The translations under genes were made by a program, and so were the position numbers. Shown here piece after piece: positions 32,900 to 42,353 of a stretch of 64,000 nucleotides of DNA (positions within the stretch are counted from its first letter, which is position 1; the number at the start of each line of letters is the position of its first letter). Source of the DNA: Anaerosalibacter massiliensis (GTDB lineage: Bacteria > Bacillota > Clostridia > Tissierellales > Sporanaerobacteraceae). The notes under the pieces were generated by a model, which saw only the letters and a program-made list of their open reading frames with translations, did no database searches and had not been told where the DNA came from. The stretch lies in NCBI GenBank assembly GCA_000751555.1, contig CCEZ01000075.1, positions 124,001 to 188,000 of the forward strand, written 5' to 3'.

Positions 32900-34438
32900 A
32901 TGAATAATGCATTTAGTAAGGCTCAAAAATTCGGCAAGGCTTTTATGCTTCCTATAGCAGTTTTGCCAGCAGCTGGACTTTTGCTTGGCATTGGGGGAGC
33001 TTTATCAAATCCTAATACTATAGAAGCTTACCCATTTTTAAATATAGGATGGTTACAAACTTTATTTACGATAATGAGTATGTGTGGGGAGATAGTCTTT
33101 GCTAATTTACCAGTACTATTTGCTGTAGGAATTGCAGTAGGATTGGCTAAATCAGACAGGGGAACAGCTGGTCTTGCAGCAGTATTATCCTATCTTGTTA
33201 TGAATACATCAATAAAAGCATTACTAATCATAACTGGCAAATTGGCTACTGATAATATTGCATCCGTTGGTCAAGGAATGGCTCTTGGTATTCAAACTCT
33301 TGAAACGGGTGTTTTAGGTGGAATATTAATAGGAACTGTAACATCAGTTATTCACAACAAATATAACAAAACTCAATTACCTGAGTTTTTAGGATTTTTT
33401 AGTGGTTCAAGATTTGTACCCATAGTATCTTCAGGGGCGGCAATTTTAGTTGGTATTATACTATTTTTCATATGGCCTCCAATTCAACATGGCATTGCAG
33501 CTATGGGTAAGGCTGTTACTGCTACTGGATATATAGGAACTTTCTTTTATGGATTTATTTTAAGAATGTTAGGACCTCTTGGTTTACATCATATATTTTA
33601 CATGCCATTTTGGACTACTGGTATTGGAGGTTCAGAAGTAATAAATGGCACTTTAGTTGAGGGAACTCAAAAAATATTCTTTGCCCAATTAGCAGATCCA
33701 AATGTAAGTAAATTTTTTATTGGAACTTCAAGATTTATGGCTGGTAGATTTTTAACTATGATGTTTGGTCTTGTAGGAGCAGCTTTAGCTATATATCATA
33801 CGGCTAAACCAGAAAACAAAAAGAAAGTTGCAGGATTCCTTATGTCAGCAGCTTTGACTTCATTTTTAACAGGTATTACGGAACCATTAGAGTTTTCATT
33901 TTTGTTTGTTGCACCATTTTTATATGTAATTCATGCTTTGTTTGATGGATTATCTTTTATGTTAGCACATATATTTAAAATAACTATTGGACAAACATTT
34001 TCAGGTGGTTTTATAGACTTTATATTGTTTGGAGTATTGCAGGGAAATTCAAAAACAAATTGGGTTATGGTTCCAATTTTAGGAATAGGTATGTTTTTAC
34101 TTTATTATTTAACTTTTAGAATATTAATAACTAAATTTAATATAAAAACACCAGGAAGAGAAGATGAAGCATCAGAAGAAAGCTTGGAGGTAGTCACAGG
34201 TAATGATAGAGCAGAATCTATAGTTAAGGCCTTAGGTGGAAAAGAAAATCTTGATGAAGTAGATTGTTGTGCCACAAGATTGAGAGTTACTGTAAAGAAT
34301 AAAGAATTAGTTAATAAAGAAATGCTGAAAAATACTGGTTCAAAAGGAACTATAATACAAGGTAATGGAGTACAAGTAATTTATGGTCCTTCTGTAACTA
34401 TAATAAAAAATGAAATCGAAGAGCTCATAGGAGAGTAA
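32900..34438 (+). CDS. PTS glucose/N-acetylglucosamine-type EIICB
   Basis: Membrane permease of 512 residues: EIIC (about 1-410) beginning FGKAFMLPIAVLPAAGLLLGIG and containing GLHHIFYMPFW and TGITEPLEFSFLF, and C-terminal EIIB (about 435-512) with the phospho-cysteine in CATRLRVTV. No EIIA domain is attached, so a Crr-like EIIA elsewhere must serve it. With nanE immediately downstream the substrate is probably ManNAc, or another amino sugar entering through ManNAc-6-P. Confidence 0.88.
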   Translation: MNNAFSKAQKFGKAFMLPIAVLPAAGLLLGIGGALSNPNTIEAYPFLNIGWLQTLFTIMSMCGEIVFANLPVLFAVGIAVGLAKSDRGTAGLAAVLSYLVMNTSIKALLIITGKLATDNIASVGQGMALGIQTLETGVLGGILIGTVTSVIHNKYNKTQLPEFLGFFSGSRFVPIVSSGAAILVGIILFFIWPPIQHGIAAMGKAVTATGYIGTFFYGFILRMLGPLGLHHIFYMPFWTTGIGGSEVINGTLVEGTQKIFFAQLADPNVSKFFIGTSRFMAGRFLTMMFGLVGAALAIYHTAKPENKKKVAGFLMSAALTSFLTGITEPLEFSFLFVAPFLYVIHALFDGLSFMLAHIFKITIGQTFSGGFIDFILFGVLQGNSKTNWVMVPILGIGMFLLYYLTFRILITKFNIKTPGREDEASEESLEVVTGNDRAESIVKALGGKENLDEVDCCATRLRVTVKNKELVNKEMLKNTGSKGTIIQGNGVQVIYGPSVTIIKNEIEELIGE

Positions 34439-35140
34439 ATGGAAAAGAGGGATATGATGGTTTTAGACAGAATAAAAAATGGGCTAATAGTTTCTTGCCA
34501 AGCTCTTGAAGGTGAACCATTACACAGTTCATATATAATGGGAAAAATGGCCTTAGCAGCAAAAAAAGGTGGAGCTGTAGGTATAAGGGCAAATTCCAAG
34601 GAAGATATTGCTGAAATAAAGAAGATGGTAGACTTGCCTATAATAGGCATAGTGAAAAGGAATTATAAAGATTTTAATGTTTATATTACTCCTACAATGA
34701 AAGAAATAGATGAACTCGTAGAAGTAGGAGTAAGTATAGTGGCTATTGATGCTACAAATAGAGAAAGGCCATATGGGAAAAGTCTTGGTAATTTTGTTAA
34801 AGATATAAGAGAAAAATATTCTAATATAATATTAATGGCTGATATATCTAATTTTGAAGAAGCAATAAAAGCAGAAAAACTTGGCTTTGATATTATAGCT
34901 ACTACATTAGTAGGTTATACAGAGTATTCTAGAGAAGAAAGTATTGACAAAAATGATTTTGATTTTTTAAAGAAAATTATAACAAATGTTAATATTCCAG
35001 TAATAGCAGAAGGCAAAATAGATACACCACAAAAAGCAAAAAGATGTTTAGAATTAGGTACACATTCTGTAGTAGTAGGAAGTGCTATTACAAGGCCACA
35101 AATAATAACAAAAAAGTTTGTTGACGAAATAAAAAAGTAG
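34439..35140 (+). CDS. nanE: N-acetylmannosamine-6-phosphate 2-epimerase (second copy)
   Basis: Second NanE in the window, about 233 residues, with [35 protein letters not shown] and [11 protein letters not shown]. It shares all core motifs with the first copy but is clearly diverged, so these are paralogues serving separate transport systems rather than a recent duplication. It begins directly after the EIICB stop. ATG 34439 is close behind GGAGAG; ATG 34454 or 34457 behind AGAGGG are alternatives. Confidence 0.9.
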   Translation: MEKRDMMVLDRIKNGLIVSCQALEGEPLHSSYIMGKMALAAKKGGAVGIRANSKEDIAEIKKMVDLPIIGIVKRNYKDFNVYITPTMKEIDELVEVGVSIVAIDATNRERPYGKSLGNFVKDIREKYSNIILMADISNFEEAIKAEKLGFDIIATTLVGYTEYSREESIDKNDFDFLKKIITNVNIPVIAEGKIDTPQKAKRCLELGTHSVVVGSAITRPQIITKKFVDEIKK

Positions 35141-35147
35141 AATAGAT

Positions 35148-35189
35148 AAAAAAAGTATGTAGACTGTATACAGTCTACATACTTTTTTT
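35148..35189. terminator. Bidirectional terminator between nanE and kdgK
   Basis: A near-perfect palindrome: AAAGTATGTAGACTG, TATA, CAGTCTACATACTTT with A and T runs outside. It serves both the plus-strand nanE operon and the minus-strand kdgK-eda operon. Confidence 0.9.
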
Positions 35190-35192
35190 CAA

Positions 35193-36215
35193 CTATCTTT
35201 GTACTCTACCAGAAGCATCTCCTTGTAGAAGTTTTTCTACTTCATCAATGCTAACCATATTGAAATCACCATGAATAGTATGTTTTAGTGCAGAGGCAGC
35301 CACACCAAATTCTAAAGCATCTTTAAAGTTTTTACCAGACACTAAACCATATATTAAACCTGATGCGAAAGAATCACCTCCACCAACTCTATCAACTATT
35401 CTAATATCATATTTTTTAGAATGATAAAATTCATTTCCATCATATATACATGCTGACCAACCATTATCAGAAGCTGAATAGGATTCTCTTAGAGAGCTAA
35501 CAACATATTTAAAGTTGAATTTTTCTATCATTTGCTTAAATATATTTTTATATCCTTCAAGTTCTAATTCACCAGTGGTAACGTCAGTATTTCCAGGTTT
35601 AAAACCTAATGTCAATTCTGCATCTTCCTCATTTCCAATGCATACATCAACATATTGCATTAAATTAGTCATTACTTTTTGAGCTTTTTCAGGAGTCCAT
35701 AAATTTTTTCTATAGTTAAGGTCTACTGATACAGTAACTTCATGTTTTTTAGCAGCTTTTAAAGCTTCCTCAGTAAGTATTGCGGCTTCATCACTTAATG
35801 CAGGAGTAATACCAGAAAAATGGAACCATACTGCATCTTTGAATATCTCATCAAAATTGAAATCAGATACTCTAGCCTCAGCAATAGAGGAGTTAGCTCT
35901 GTCATATATAACTTTTGAAGGTCTCATAGAAGCTCCACTTTCTAGGTAATAAATACCTACTCTATCTCCACCTCTAACAACATAATTAGTATTGATTCCA
36001 AATCTTCTCATATGATTAATTGCAGCTTGCCCGATATCATTTTTGGGTAGTTTTGAAACAAAATAAGAATCAAGTCCATAATTTGCAAGTGATACGGCAA
36101 CGTTTGCTTCACCACCACCATAGACTGCATCAAAAGATTCAGCTTGTACAAATCTTTCAAATCTTGGAGTTGAAAGTCTAAGCATTATTTCTCCCATAGT
36201 AACAACTTTTTTCAT
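35193..36215 (-). CDS. kdgK: 2-dehydro-3-deoxygluconokinase (KDG kinase)
   Basis: PfkB-family kinase of 340 residues converting KDG to KDPG. The N-terminal VVTMGEIMLRLSTP and GGGEANVAVSLANYG motifs and the C-terminal VDRVGGGDSFASGLIYG anion hole are typical; the catalytic Asp is in GGGDSF. It follows eda in the same minus-strand operon with an AGGAGG site. With uxuA and eda it forms the classical hexuronate lower pathway. Confidence 0.9.
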   Translation of the reverse strand: MKKVVTMGEIMLRLSTPRFERFVQAESFDAVYGGGEANVAVSLANYGLDSYFVSKLPKNDIGQAAINHMRRFGINTNYVVRGGDRVGIYYLESGASMRPSKVIYDRANSSIAEARVSDFNFDEIFKDAVWFHFSGITPALSDEAAILTEEALKAAKKHEVTVSVDLNYRKNLWTPEKAQKVMTNLMQYVDVCIGNEEDAELTLGFKPGNTDVTTGELELEGYKNIFKQMIEKFNFKYVVSSLRESYSASDNGWSACIYDGNEFYHSKKYDIRIVDRVGGGDSFASGLIYGLVSGKNFKDALEFGVAASALKHTIHGDFNMVSIDEVEKLLQGDASGRVQR

Positions 36216-36242
36216 TGTTTATGCCTCCTATTAGTAATATGT

Positions 36243-36869
36243 TTATTTTCTAGCTTCCTTAATTTTTTCAACAAATTGTTTAGCGATCTTAGTAATTTCT
36301 TCTTTAGAACCTTTTGTAAGAGATCCACCTACACCAACAGCAACACAACCATTACTTATCCATTCATCTACATTATCTAAATTCACTCCACCAGTAGGCA
36401 TCAATACAGCCTGTGGAAGAGGACCTTTTATAGCTTTAATAAAAGATGGACCAAAGACACTTCCAGGAAATACTTTAATAATATCTGCTCCAGCTTCCAT
36501 AGCTGTAATCATTTCAGTTAATGTCATACAGCCAGGCATATAAGGAATTTGATATCTATTACATAGTTTAGCAGTGTCTAGATCAAAAACTGGACTAACA
36601 ATGTATTTAGCACCAGCTAAAATAGCGATTCGAGCTGTTTCGCTATCAAGAACAGTTCCAGCACCAACTAGAAGATCGTTGCCAAACACTTCAACTAAAG
36701 ACTCAATTACTTTATGAGCTCCTGGCACAGTAAAGGCAATTTCTATAGCATCAATACCTCCATCCATGCAAGCATAGGCAATGTTTTTTGCTTGCTCATC
36801 ATTTTCAGCTCTAACGACAGCTACAATTCCAGTATCTTCAATTCTTTTTAAGATATCATACTTTTTCAT
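36243..36869 (-). CDS. eda: KDPG aldolase
   Basis: Class I aldolase of 208 residues that splits KDPG to pyruvate and glyceraldehyde-3-phosphate. VAVVRAEN, GAGTVLDSETA, and the Schiff-base region DIIKVFPGSVFGP with its Lys, plus MPTGGVNLDNV, identify it. First gene of the kdgK operon, divergent from an IclR regulator gene. Binding site AGAGGGGG. Confidence 0.92.
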   Translation of the reverse strand: MKKYDILKRIEDTGIVAVVRAENDEQAKNIAYACMDGGIDAIEIAFTVPGAHKVIESLVEVFGNDLLVGAGTVLDSETARIAILAGAKYIVSPVFDLDTAKLCNRYQIPYMPGCMTLTEMITAMEAGADIIKVFPGSVFGPSFIKAIKGPLPQAVLMPTGGVNLDNVDEWISNGCVAVGVGGSLTKGSKEEITKIAKQFVEKIKEARK

Positions 36870-36895
36870 TGTAAACCCCCTCTATAAATCTTATA

Positions 36896-36924
36896 ATATG
36901 AAACCGTAATCTATATTATGAAAC
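36896..36924. promoter_or_regulatory. Candidate KdgR/IclR operator, copy 1
   Basis: TATGAAACC at 36897-36905 and TATGAAAC at 36917-36924 are direct half-sites 20 bases apart, between the divergent eda and iclR genes. The same arrangement occurs at 37967-37993 before the transporter operon. Confidence 0.55.
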
Positions 36925-37097
36925 TAACTAATTTATATTATAATAAAAGAAAAATACAAAGGCAAGTATTATTTATGTATTTAATATTTTAATAGGAAAT
37001 TAACAAAGTCTATAGTGTTGTGATATAATCATATATGGAATATTATAGGATTATATAAATATGATTATAAATTAATAAATATAATGGAGGTTTAATT

Positions 37098-37856
37098 ATG
37101 CAAATTGTTCAATCTGTAGATAGGACATTAAGTATATTAGAATTACTTGCAAATTATGATGATGGCTTAAGAATAATGGAAATTAGTGATAAAGTAAATT
37201 TGCATAAAAGTACTGTGCACAGGTTATTAGCCACATTAGTATATAAAGGATATGTAATACAAGATTTAGACACTAATAAATATAAATTAACTCTTAAACT
37301 TTTTGAATTAGGAAGTAAAAAAATTGAGAATATAGATATATTAAGTGCATCTAAACCTTACACGAAAGCTTTGATGGAAGAGATAAATGAAATTGTTCAT
37401 CTTGTCATTCAGGATGGAAATGAAATAGTTTATATTGATAAAGTAGAAGCGGACAATACAATACGTATGGCATCAAATATAGGGAAGAGAAGCCCTATGT
37501 ACAGCACTTCAGTGGGTAAAGCAATGCTGGCATTTATGGAGGAAGAAGAAGTAGAAAAAATATGGAATAATAGTAAGATAGAAAAGTTTACAGAATACAC
37601 AATTGTAGATTTAGAAGATTTAAAAAATAGATTAAAGAAAATAAGAAAAAAGGGCTATTCTGTAGATGATCAAGAAAATGAATTAGGCGTAAGATGTATA
37701 GGAGCTCCTGTATTTAATCGTCTTGGTAAAGTTGAAGGGGCAATTAGTATTTCAGGACCTACTATAAGAGTTACGAAAGAAAAGATTGAAGAAATGGCTG
37801 AGCAAGTAATTAAATATGCTAATATGATTTCTAATGAACTTGGATATATTAAATAA
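37098..37856 (+). CDS. IclR family transcriptional regulator (KdgR-like)
   Basis: A 252-residue regulator: N-terminal winged helix (residues about 5-65, ISDKVNLHKSTVHRLLATLVYKG split across the fold) and C-terminal IclR effector domain with SVGKAMLAF and GVRCIGAPVFN. Located between the eda-kdgK operon and the transporter-uxuA operon, which share a promoter motif, it probably represses both and responds to KDG. The ligand is inferred from context. Confidence 0.85.
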   Translation: MQIVQSVDRTLSILELLANYDDGLRIMEISDKVNLHKSTVHRLLATLVYKGYVIQDLDTNKYKLTLKLFELGSKKIENIDILSASKPYTKALMEEINEIVHLVIQDGNEIVYIDKVEADNTIRMASNIGKRSPMYSTSVGKAMLAFMEEEEVEKIWNNSKIEKFTEYTIVDLEDLKNRLKKIRKKGYSVDDQENELGVRCIGAPVFNRLGKVEGAISISGPTIRVTKEKIEEMAEQVIKYANMISNELGYIK

Positions 37857-37878
37857 TATATTCAAGTTCATTTTTATT
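37835..37878 (+). terminator. Terminator overlapping the iclR stop
   Basis: TGAACTTGGATATATT pairs with AATATATTCAAGTTCA (one G-T pair), followed by TTTTTATTTT. The stem includes the final codons. A similar hairpin occurs at 46093-46135. Confidence 0.8.
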
Positions 37879-38158
37879 TTAAAGCTTATTTTAAAGCTAT
37901 AGTGAAATAAAAACTTTTAATTATTTCTTGTAAATATTCTTTCTATATAGTATAATGAAAACAAATATGAAACCTAGTTTTATATTATGAAATAACTACA
38001 ATGTATTTTATTTAATTAAAAATTTTCACATATCCGTTTTTAACATATTCTTTTTATTTTTTAGAAATATGGGAAATCGGTTTTTTATTAAACAATTATA
38101 ATGAAAATATTTGCAAAGGTATAAAAAACAGAAAATACATTTATGAAAGGAGAAGCCT
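37879..38158 (+). promoter_or_regulatory. Leader of the transporter-uxuA operon with operator copy 2
   Basis: Contains TATAATG at 37950-37956 and the paired half-sites TATGAAACC 37967-37975 and TATGAAAT 37986-37993, matching those before eda. The rest is AT-rich, with no readable gene. Confidence 0.5.
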
Positions 38159-39442
38159 ATGGATACAATTATTGGTATCATCTTACTTGTAACCTATTTA
38201 GGTTTAATTTACTATGCTGCACGTGGTGGAAATCTTATGATAGGATTTGCAGTGATGGCTGTCATATGGGTCGGTTTATGTATATTAGGTGGACAACTTA
38301 CTTGGGAAGAGGCACAGCTTAATGTATTTCAAGGTGGTCCAGAAAGTTGGGGACCTACTGCAGTTATAGTAATTTTTGGTAGTTGGTTTGGTAGGGTACT
38401 TCTAGAGACTGGTATTGCATCCAAACTTATTAGAAGTACAACAGAATTAGGTGGAGATGATCCATTAATAACTACAATCTTATTATCTATAGTTACAGGA
38501 ATAATTTTTACTTCTACATTTGGAGCAGGTGCAGTAGTTGCTATAGGTGTTATTATATTGCCAATTTTTATGTCTCTTGGTGTCCCTAAACCATTGGCAG
38601 TATCTACTTATCTTATGAGTGTTGGTAGTGGAATGTATGTAAATATAGTACTTTTCAAACAAATGCAAGCAATTTTTGAAGGCTTTCAATATGATTGGAA
38701 TTATTTAAGATTTGGATTTTCAGCTATGGCAATACAACTGGGTTTTATAATTATTATGTTGTTTGTTAAACTTAGGAAAAGCCGGGTACATGGATGGGCA
38801 GCTAAAACAAAAGTATCTGAAGAAAATGAGGACATACCTAATATAGCGCTTGTAACTCCAATTATACCGGTGAGTCTTGCAATATTTTTTGAGTGGCAGC
38901 CAATTCCTGCCTTTATTGTAGCAACTATATTTGCTCTTGCAGTTTGTGGGAAATTTCCAAACTTTAGTGATGCATCTAGAACAATTACAAGAACATTTTA
39001 TGAAGGTGTAATCGATATAGCAGGACTTTTAGGATTTTTATTTGTTTTGCCAATGTTTAATAAAGTATCTGGTATAGCAGCACCTTTTTTTGAAGCAATT
39101 CTTGGTAATATATTACCAAAAAATACACTATTAATAAGTTTAATATTTATTATTATAGCACCTTTAGGATTATTTAGAGGACCTCTTACAATATTTGGTG
39201 CTGGTAGTGCTACAGTTGGAGTACTTAGTGCTATAGGGACATTCTCACAAAAGTTTTTATTTCCACTTATGTATATACCAACAATTACAATGAATCTATC
39301 AGCTTGCCCTACTCAATCATGGAATTTATGGGCTCTTAACTACAGTAAAGTTGGAGTAAAAGACTTTTTGAAAACTGGAGTATTGTGGGCTTGGCTTATT
39401 AGTGCTGTAAATATAGCACTTGCCTACTTTATGTTTGGATAG
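38159..39442 (+). CDS. Organic-acid transporter (GntP/CitMHS/DcuC-like)
   Basis: Polytopic membrane protein of 427 residues with about eleven hydrophobic helices, including STFGAGAVVAIGVIILPIF and GLFRGPLTIFGAGSATVG. It fits the broad ion-transporter superfamily of gluconate and dicarboxylate carriers; I cannot place it more narrowly. It leads an operon with a hydantoinase-type enzyme and is next to uxuA, kdgK and eda, so an aldonate, a uronate derivative or a cyclic acid is the probable cargo. Confidence 0.75.
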   Translation: MDTIIGIILLVTYLGLIYYAARGGNLMIGFAVMAVIWVGLCILGGQLTWEEAQLNVFQGGPESWGPTAVIVIFGSWFGRVLLETGIASKLIRSTTELGGDDPLITTILLSIVTGIIFTSTFGAGAVVAIGVIILPIFMSLGVPKPLAVSTYLMSVGSGMYVNIVLFKQMQAIFEGFQYDWNYLRFGFSAMAIQLGFIIIMLFVKLRKSRVHGWAAKTKVSEENEDIPNIALVTPIIPVSLAIFFEWQPIPAFIVATIFALAVCGKFPNFSDASRTITRTFYEGVIDIAGLLGFLFVLPMFNKVSGIAAPFFEAILGNILPKNTLLISLIFIIIAPLGLFRGPLTIFGAGSATVGVLSAIGTFSQKFLFPLMYIPTITMNLSACPTQSWNLWALNYSKVGVKDFLKTGVLWAWLISAVNIALAYFMFG

Positions 39443-39458
39443 TAAAGGAGGAAATATT

Positions 39459-41591
39459 ATGGCAAAAAGAGGAATTAGAGTTGGTATAGATGTTGGAGGA
39501 ACTCATACAAAAGCTGTAGCTATAGATAATGCTACCTATGAAATTGTAGGTATAGGTTCTGTAAAGACTACTCATGATAATGAATTAGGTGTTTCAGCTG
39601 GAGTAGTGGAAGCATTTAAAAAATGTCTTATAGAAAATGGAATATCACCAGAAGAGGTAGTATTTATTGCTCATAGCACTACACAAGCCACTAATGCTCT
39701 TTTAGAAGGTGATGTGGCTAAGACTGGTATTGTTGGGATAGGTAAAGGTTTTATAAGTGGATTATTATCAAAAAAACAGAGTAATGTAAAAAATATAAAA
39801 TTAGATGAAACAGGAAGAAGGAAAATTGAGACTGCTCATAGATATATAGATTTAAAAGATTATAGTATAGATAAAGTAGAAAAGGTTGTAGATGAGTTAA
39901 ATAATGAAGGATGTAAGGTTATTGTAGCATCAAAAGCCTTTGGTGTTGATGATATGACTGAAGAATTGGATGTAAAAGAAGTGGGTAAAAAGAAAGGAAT
40001 GGAAGTATCCGTAGCTTCAGATATTAGTAAGTTATATGGACTTACTCGCCGTACTAGAACGGCTGTTATTAATGCATCTATTTTACCTAAGATGTTTGAA
40101 ACAGCGGACAGTACTGAAAGAAGTGTAAAAATGGCAGGTATTAAAGCGCCTCTCATGATAATGAGAGGTGATGGTGGTGTCATGAATATAGATGAAATGA
40201 GAAAAAGACCAGTACTTACTATGCTATCAGGTCCAGCAGCTTCAACAGTAGGAGCACTTATGTACTTAAGAGTATCAAATGGTATCTTTTTTGAAGTTGG
40301 TGGTACCAGTACAGATATAGGTGTTATAAAAAATGGTAGACCAATGATTGATTATTCTATAGTAGGTGGTCATAAGACACTTATAAATTCTCTAGATGTT
40401 CAAGTATCAGGAGTTGCAGGCGGTTCTATGGTTAGAGCAAGCAAGAATTCTATTATAAATACAGGGCCAAGATCAGCCCATATAGCTAATCTTCCATATG
40501 CAGCTTTTACGGATCCTGATGAAATAATAAGTCCTAAGGTAGTTAGAATTCAACCTCTTGAAGGTGATCCATCTGATTATATAGCAATAGAGTCAGAAAA
40601 TGGGAAGAGAGTAGCTATTACAGTAACATGTGCAGCAAATGCTTTAAAGATGATAAAGCCAACAGATTATTCATATGGAAATTATGAGTCTTGTGTAAAG
40701 GCAATTAAACCATTAGCTGATGAGCTTAATATGACAGTTGAAGAAGTAGCTACAGAAATTTTAGAAAAAGCATCAGATACATGTATAAATGTAATTAATA
40801 GATTATCAGAAAAGTATAAGGTAGAAAAAGACCAGATAACATTAATAGGTGGAGGCGGTGGAGCAACAGCTTTGTTGCCATTTACAGCTAAAAAAATGGG
40901 GCTAGACTATAAAATAGCTGAGAATGCAGAAGTTATTTCATCTATAGGAGTAGCCCTTGCAATGGTAAGAGATGTTGTAGAAAGAGTAATACCAAATCCT
41001 ACACCTATAGATTTACAAGAAATAAGAACAGAGGCAACAGATATGGCAATTAAATCAGGGGCAAGTCCTGAAAGTATAGAAATACAAATAGAGATAGATT
41101 CGCAAACTTCAAAAGTAAGAGCTATAGCAACTGGTTCTACGGAAATTCAAACTACGGACCTATCTAAAAAGCTAACAGATGACGAAGCTTTAGAACTTGC
41201 AGCAAAGTCTATGAAAATTGAAAAAGATAAAGTTGACTTAATAGCTAAAAATAGTAATTTCTATGTATATTCAAGTGAAAAGGGAAAAGCTAGAGAAATT
41301 AGAGTAATAGATAAAAAAGGTTTCGTCAAGATTCAAAGAGGTGATGGTGCTGCAATCAAAACAACAACAGGTGGTGTAAGAGCAGCAGCAGACAGGCTTT
41401 GGGAAGAAATGTCTGTATATAAAAGTGATATAAAGCTTTCGCCAGATATTTATTTATGTATAGGTGCTAAAGTTATTGACTATGAAGGAATGATGGATGT
41501 ACAGCAACTTCATATGGTAATGGATTCAGAACTTGTAACTAGATCATCTCAGGATGAAGTCATAATTATTGGAGCTAGGAATGATTTATAA
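39459..41591 (+). CDS. Hydantoinase/oxoprolinase family protein (HyuA-like)
   Basis: A 710-residue protein with the actin-like ATPase fold of hydantoinase A/oxoprolinase. N-terminal RVGIDVGGTHTKAVAID is the phosphate 1 loop, followed by IAHSTTQATNALLEGD (HyuA_N), then the central MLSGPAASTVGALMY and FFEVGGTSTDIGVI, and GGGGGATALLPF. These enzymes use ATP to open cyclic amides or carboxylate ketones, usually with a HyuB partner, which is missing here. ATG 39459 follows AAGGAGG. The sugar-acid context is unusual for the family; the reaction is unknown. Confidence 0.82.
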   Translation: MAKRGIRVGIDVGGTHTKAVAIDNATYEIVGIGSVKTTHDNELGVSAGVVEAFKKCLIENGISPEEVVFIAHSTTQATNALLEGDVAKTGIVGIGKGFISGLLSKKQSNVKNIKLDETGRRKIETAHRYIDLKDYSIDKVEKVVDELNNEGCKVIVASKAFGVDDMTEELDVKEVGKKKGMEVSVASDISKLYGLTRRTRTAVINASILPKMFETADSTERSVKMAGIKAPLMIMRGDGGVMNIDEMRKRPVLTMLSGPAASTVGALMYLRVSNGIFFEVGGTSTDIGVIKNGRPMIDYSIVGGHKTLINSLDVQVSGVAGGSMVRASKNSIINTGPRSAHIANLPYAAFTDPDEIISPKVVRIQPLEGDPSDYIAIESENGKRVAITVTCAANALKMIKPTDYSYGNYESCVKAIKPLADELNMTVEEVATEILEKASDTCINVINRLSEKYKVEKDQITLIGGGGGATALLPFTAKKMGLDYKIAENAEVISSIGVALAMVRDVVERVIPNPTPIDLQEIRTEATDMAIKSGASPESIEIQIEIDSQTSKVRAIATGSTEIQTTDLSKKLTDDEALELAAKSMKIEKDKVDLIAKNSNFYVYSSEKGKAREIRVIDKKGFVKIQRGDGAAIKTTTGGVRAAADRLWEEMSVYKSDIKLSPDIYLCIGAKVIDYEGMMDVQQLHMVMDSELVTRSSQDEVIIIGARNDL

Positions 41592-42241
41592 TGAAAGAAA
41601 AAATAGAGTCTTTAATGGAACTTTCAGATAAACAATTTGGATATTATATTTTTTCCCATGATCCCATTAGAAATAAGGTAGATGTAAAATTAAAGGAAGA
41701 AATAATAGAAAAATCTTTAGAATGTGGCAAAAAAGTAGCGAAAAACCTGAAAAAAGAATATGGTTTTAAAAATATAGTTGAGTATTTAAAAGTCCTTGAT
41801 TTGGAATTGTATAAAAAGGATAATAATAATGGAATTGAATATATTTATTTTGGCACATATCAAAAGCCAAATAAGATAACAATATATACAAATAATATAA
41901 AAATGGGTACAGATTTAGTTAAAAAATGGGATTTAAATATATTAAAAGGCATAAAATTGAGAGATATAATCATAGCCCATGAAATATTTCATCATTTGCA
42001 GGAGCATGACAAGAGTTTATATATAAATACAAATAAAATTACTCTTTGGTCAGTTGGAAAATTTAAATATAGATCTAAGCTAGTAGCTCAAGAAGAAATT
42101 GCAAGTATGGCTTTTGCTAAGGAGCTCTTAAATTTAGATTTTTCACCAAATGTTTTAGATGTATTGTTGCTTTACCCTCATAATAAAGATTTAGCAGTGA
42201 AGATTTATGAAAGTATAATAGATTCACTACCTAAAGAATGA
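41591..42241 (+). CDS. Uncharacterised protein with HExxH motif
   Basis: A 216-residue soluble protein not recognised by family. AHEIFHHLQE gives His130-Glu131 and His134, a zincin-type metal site, and a following QEEIASMAF could supply the third ligand (Glu). Its start overlaps the stop of the hydantoinase gene by one base, so the two are coupled. It may be a metallopeptidase, or an accessory factor for the hydantoinase-type enzyme. No signal peptide. Confidence 0.65.
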   Translation: MKEKIESLMELSDKQFGYYIFSHDPIRNKVDVKLKEEIIEKSLECGKKVAKNLKKEYGFKNIVEYLKVLDLELYKKDNNNGIEYIYFGTYQKPNKITIYTNNIKMGTDLVKKWDLNILKGIKLRDIIIAHEIFHHLQEHDKSLYINTNKITLWSVGKFKYRSKLVAQEEIASMAFAKELLNLDFSPNVLDVLLLYPHNKDLAVKIYESIIDSLPKE

Positions 42242-42353
42242 TAAACTAAAATTTTCAAAAGAAGGGAGTATGGGAAAATCCATATTCCTTTTTTGAAAAT
42301 CCAATATTTAAAATACAAAATAATTTATATATAGTAGAAGGGGGAAATTGTAT

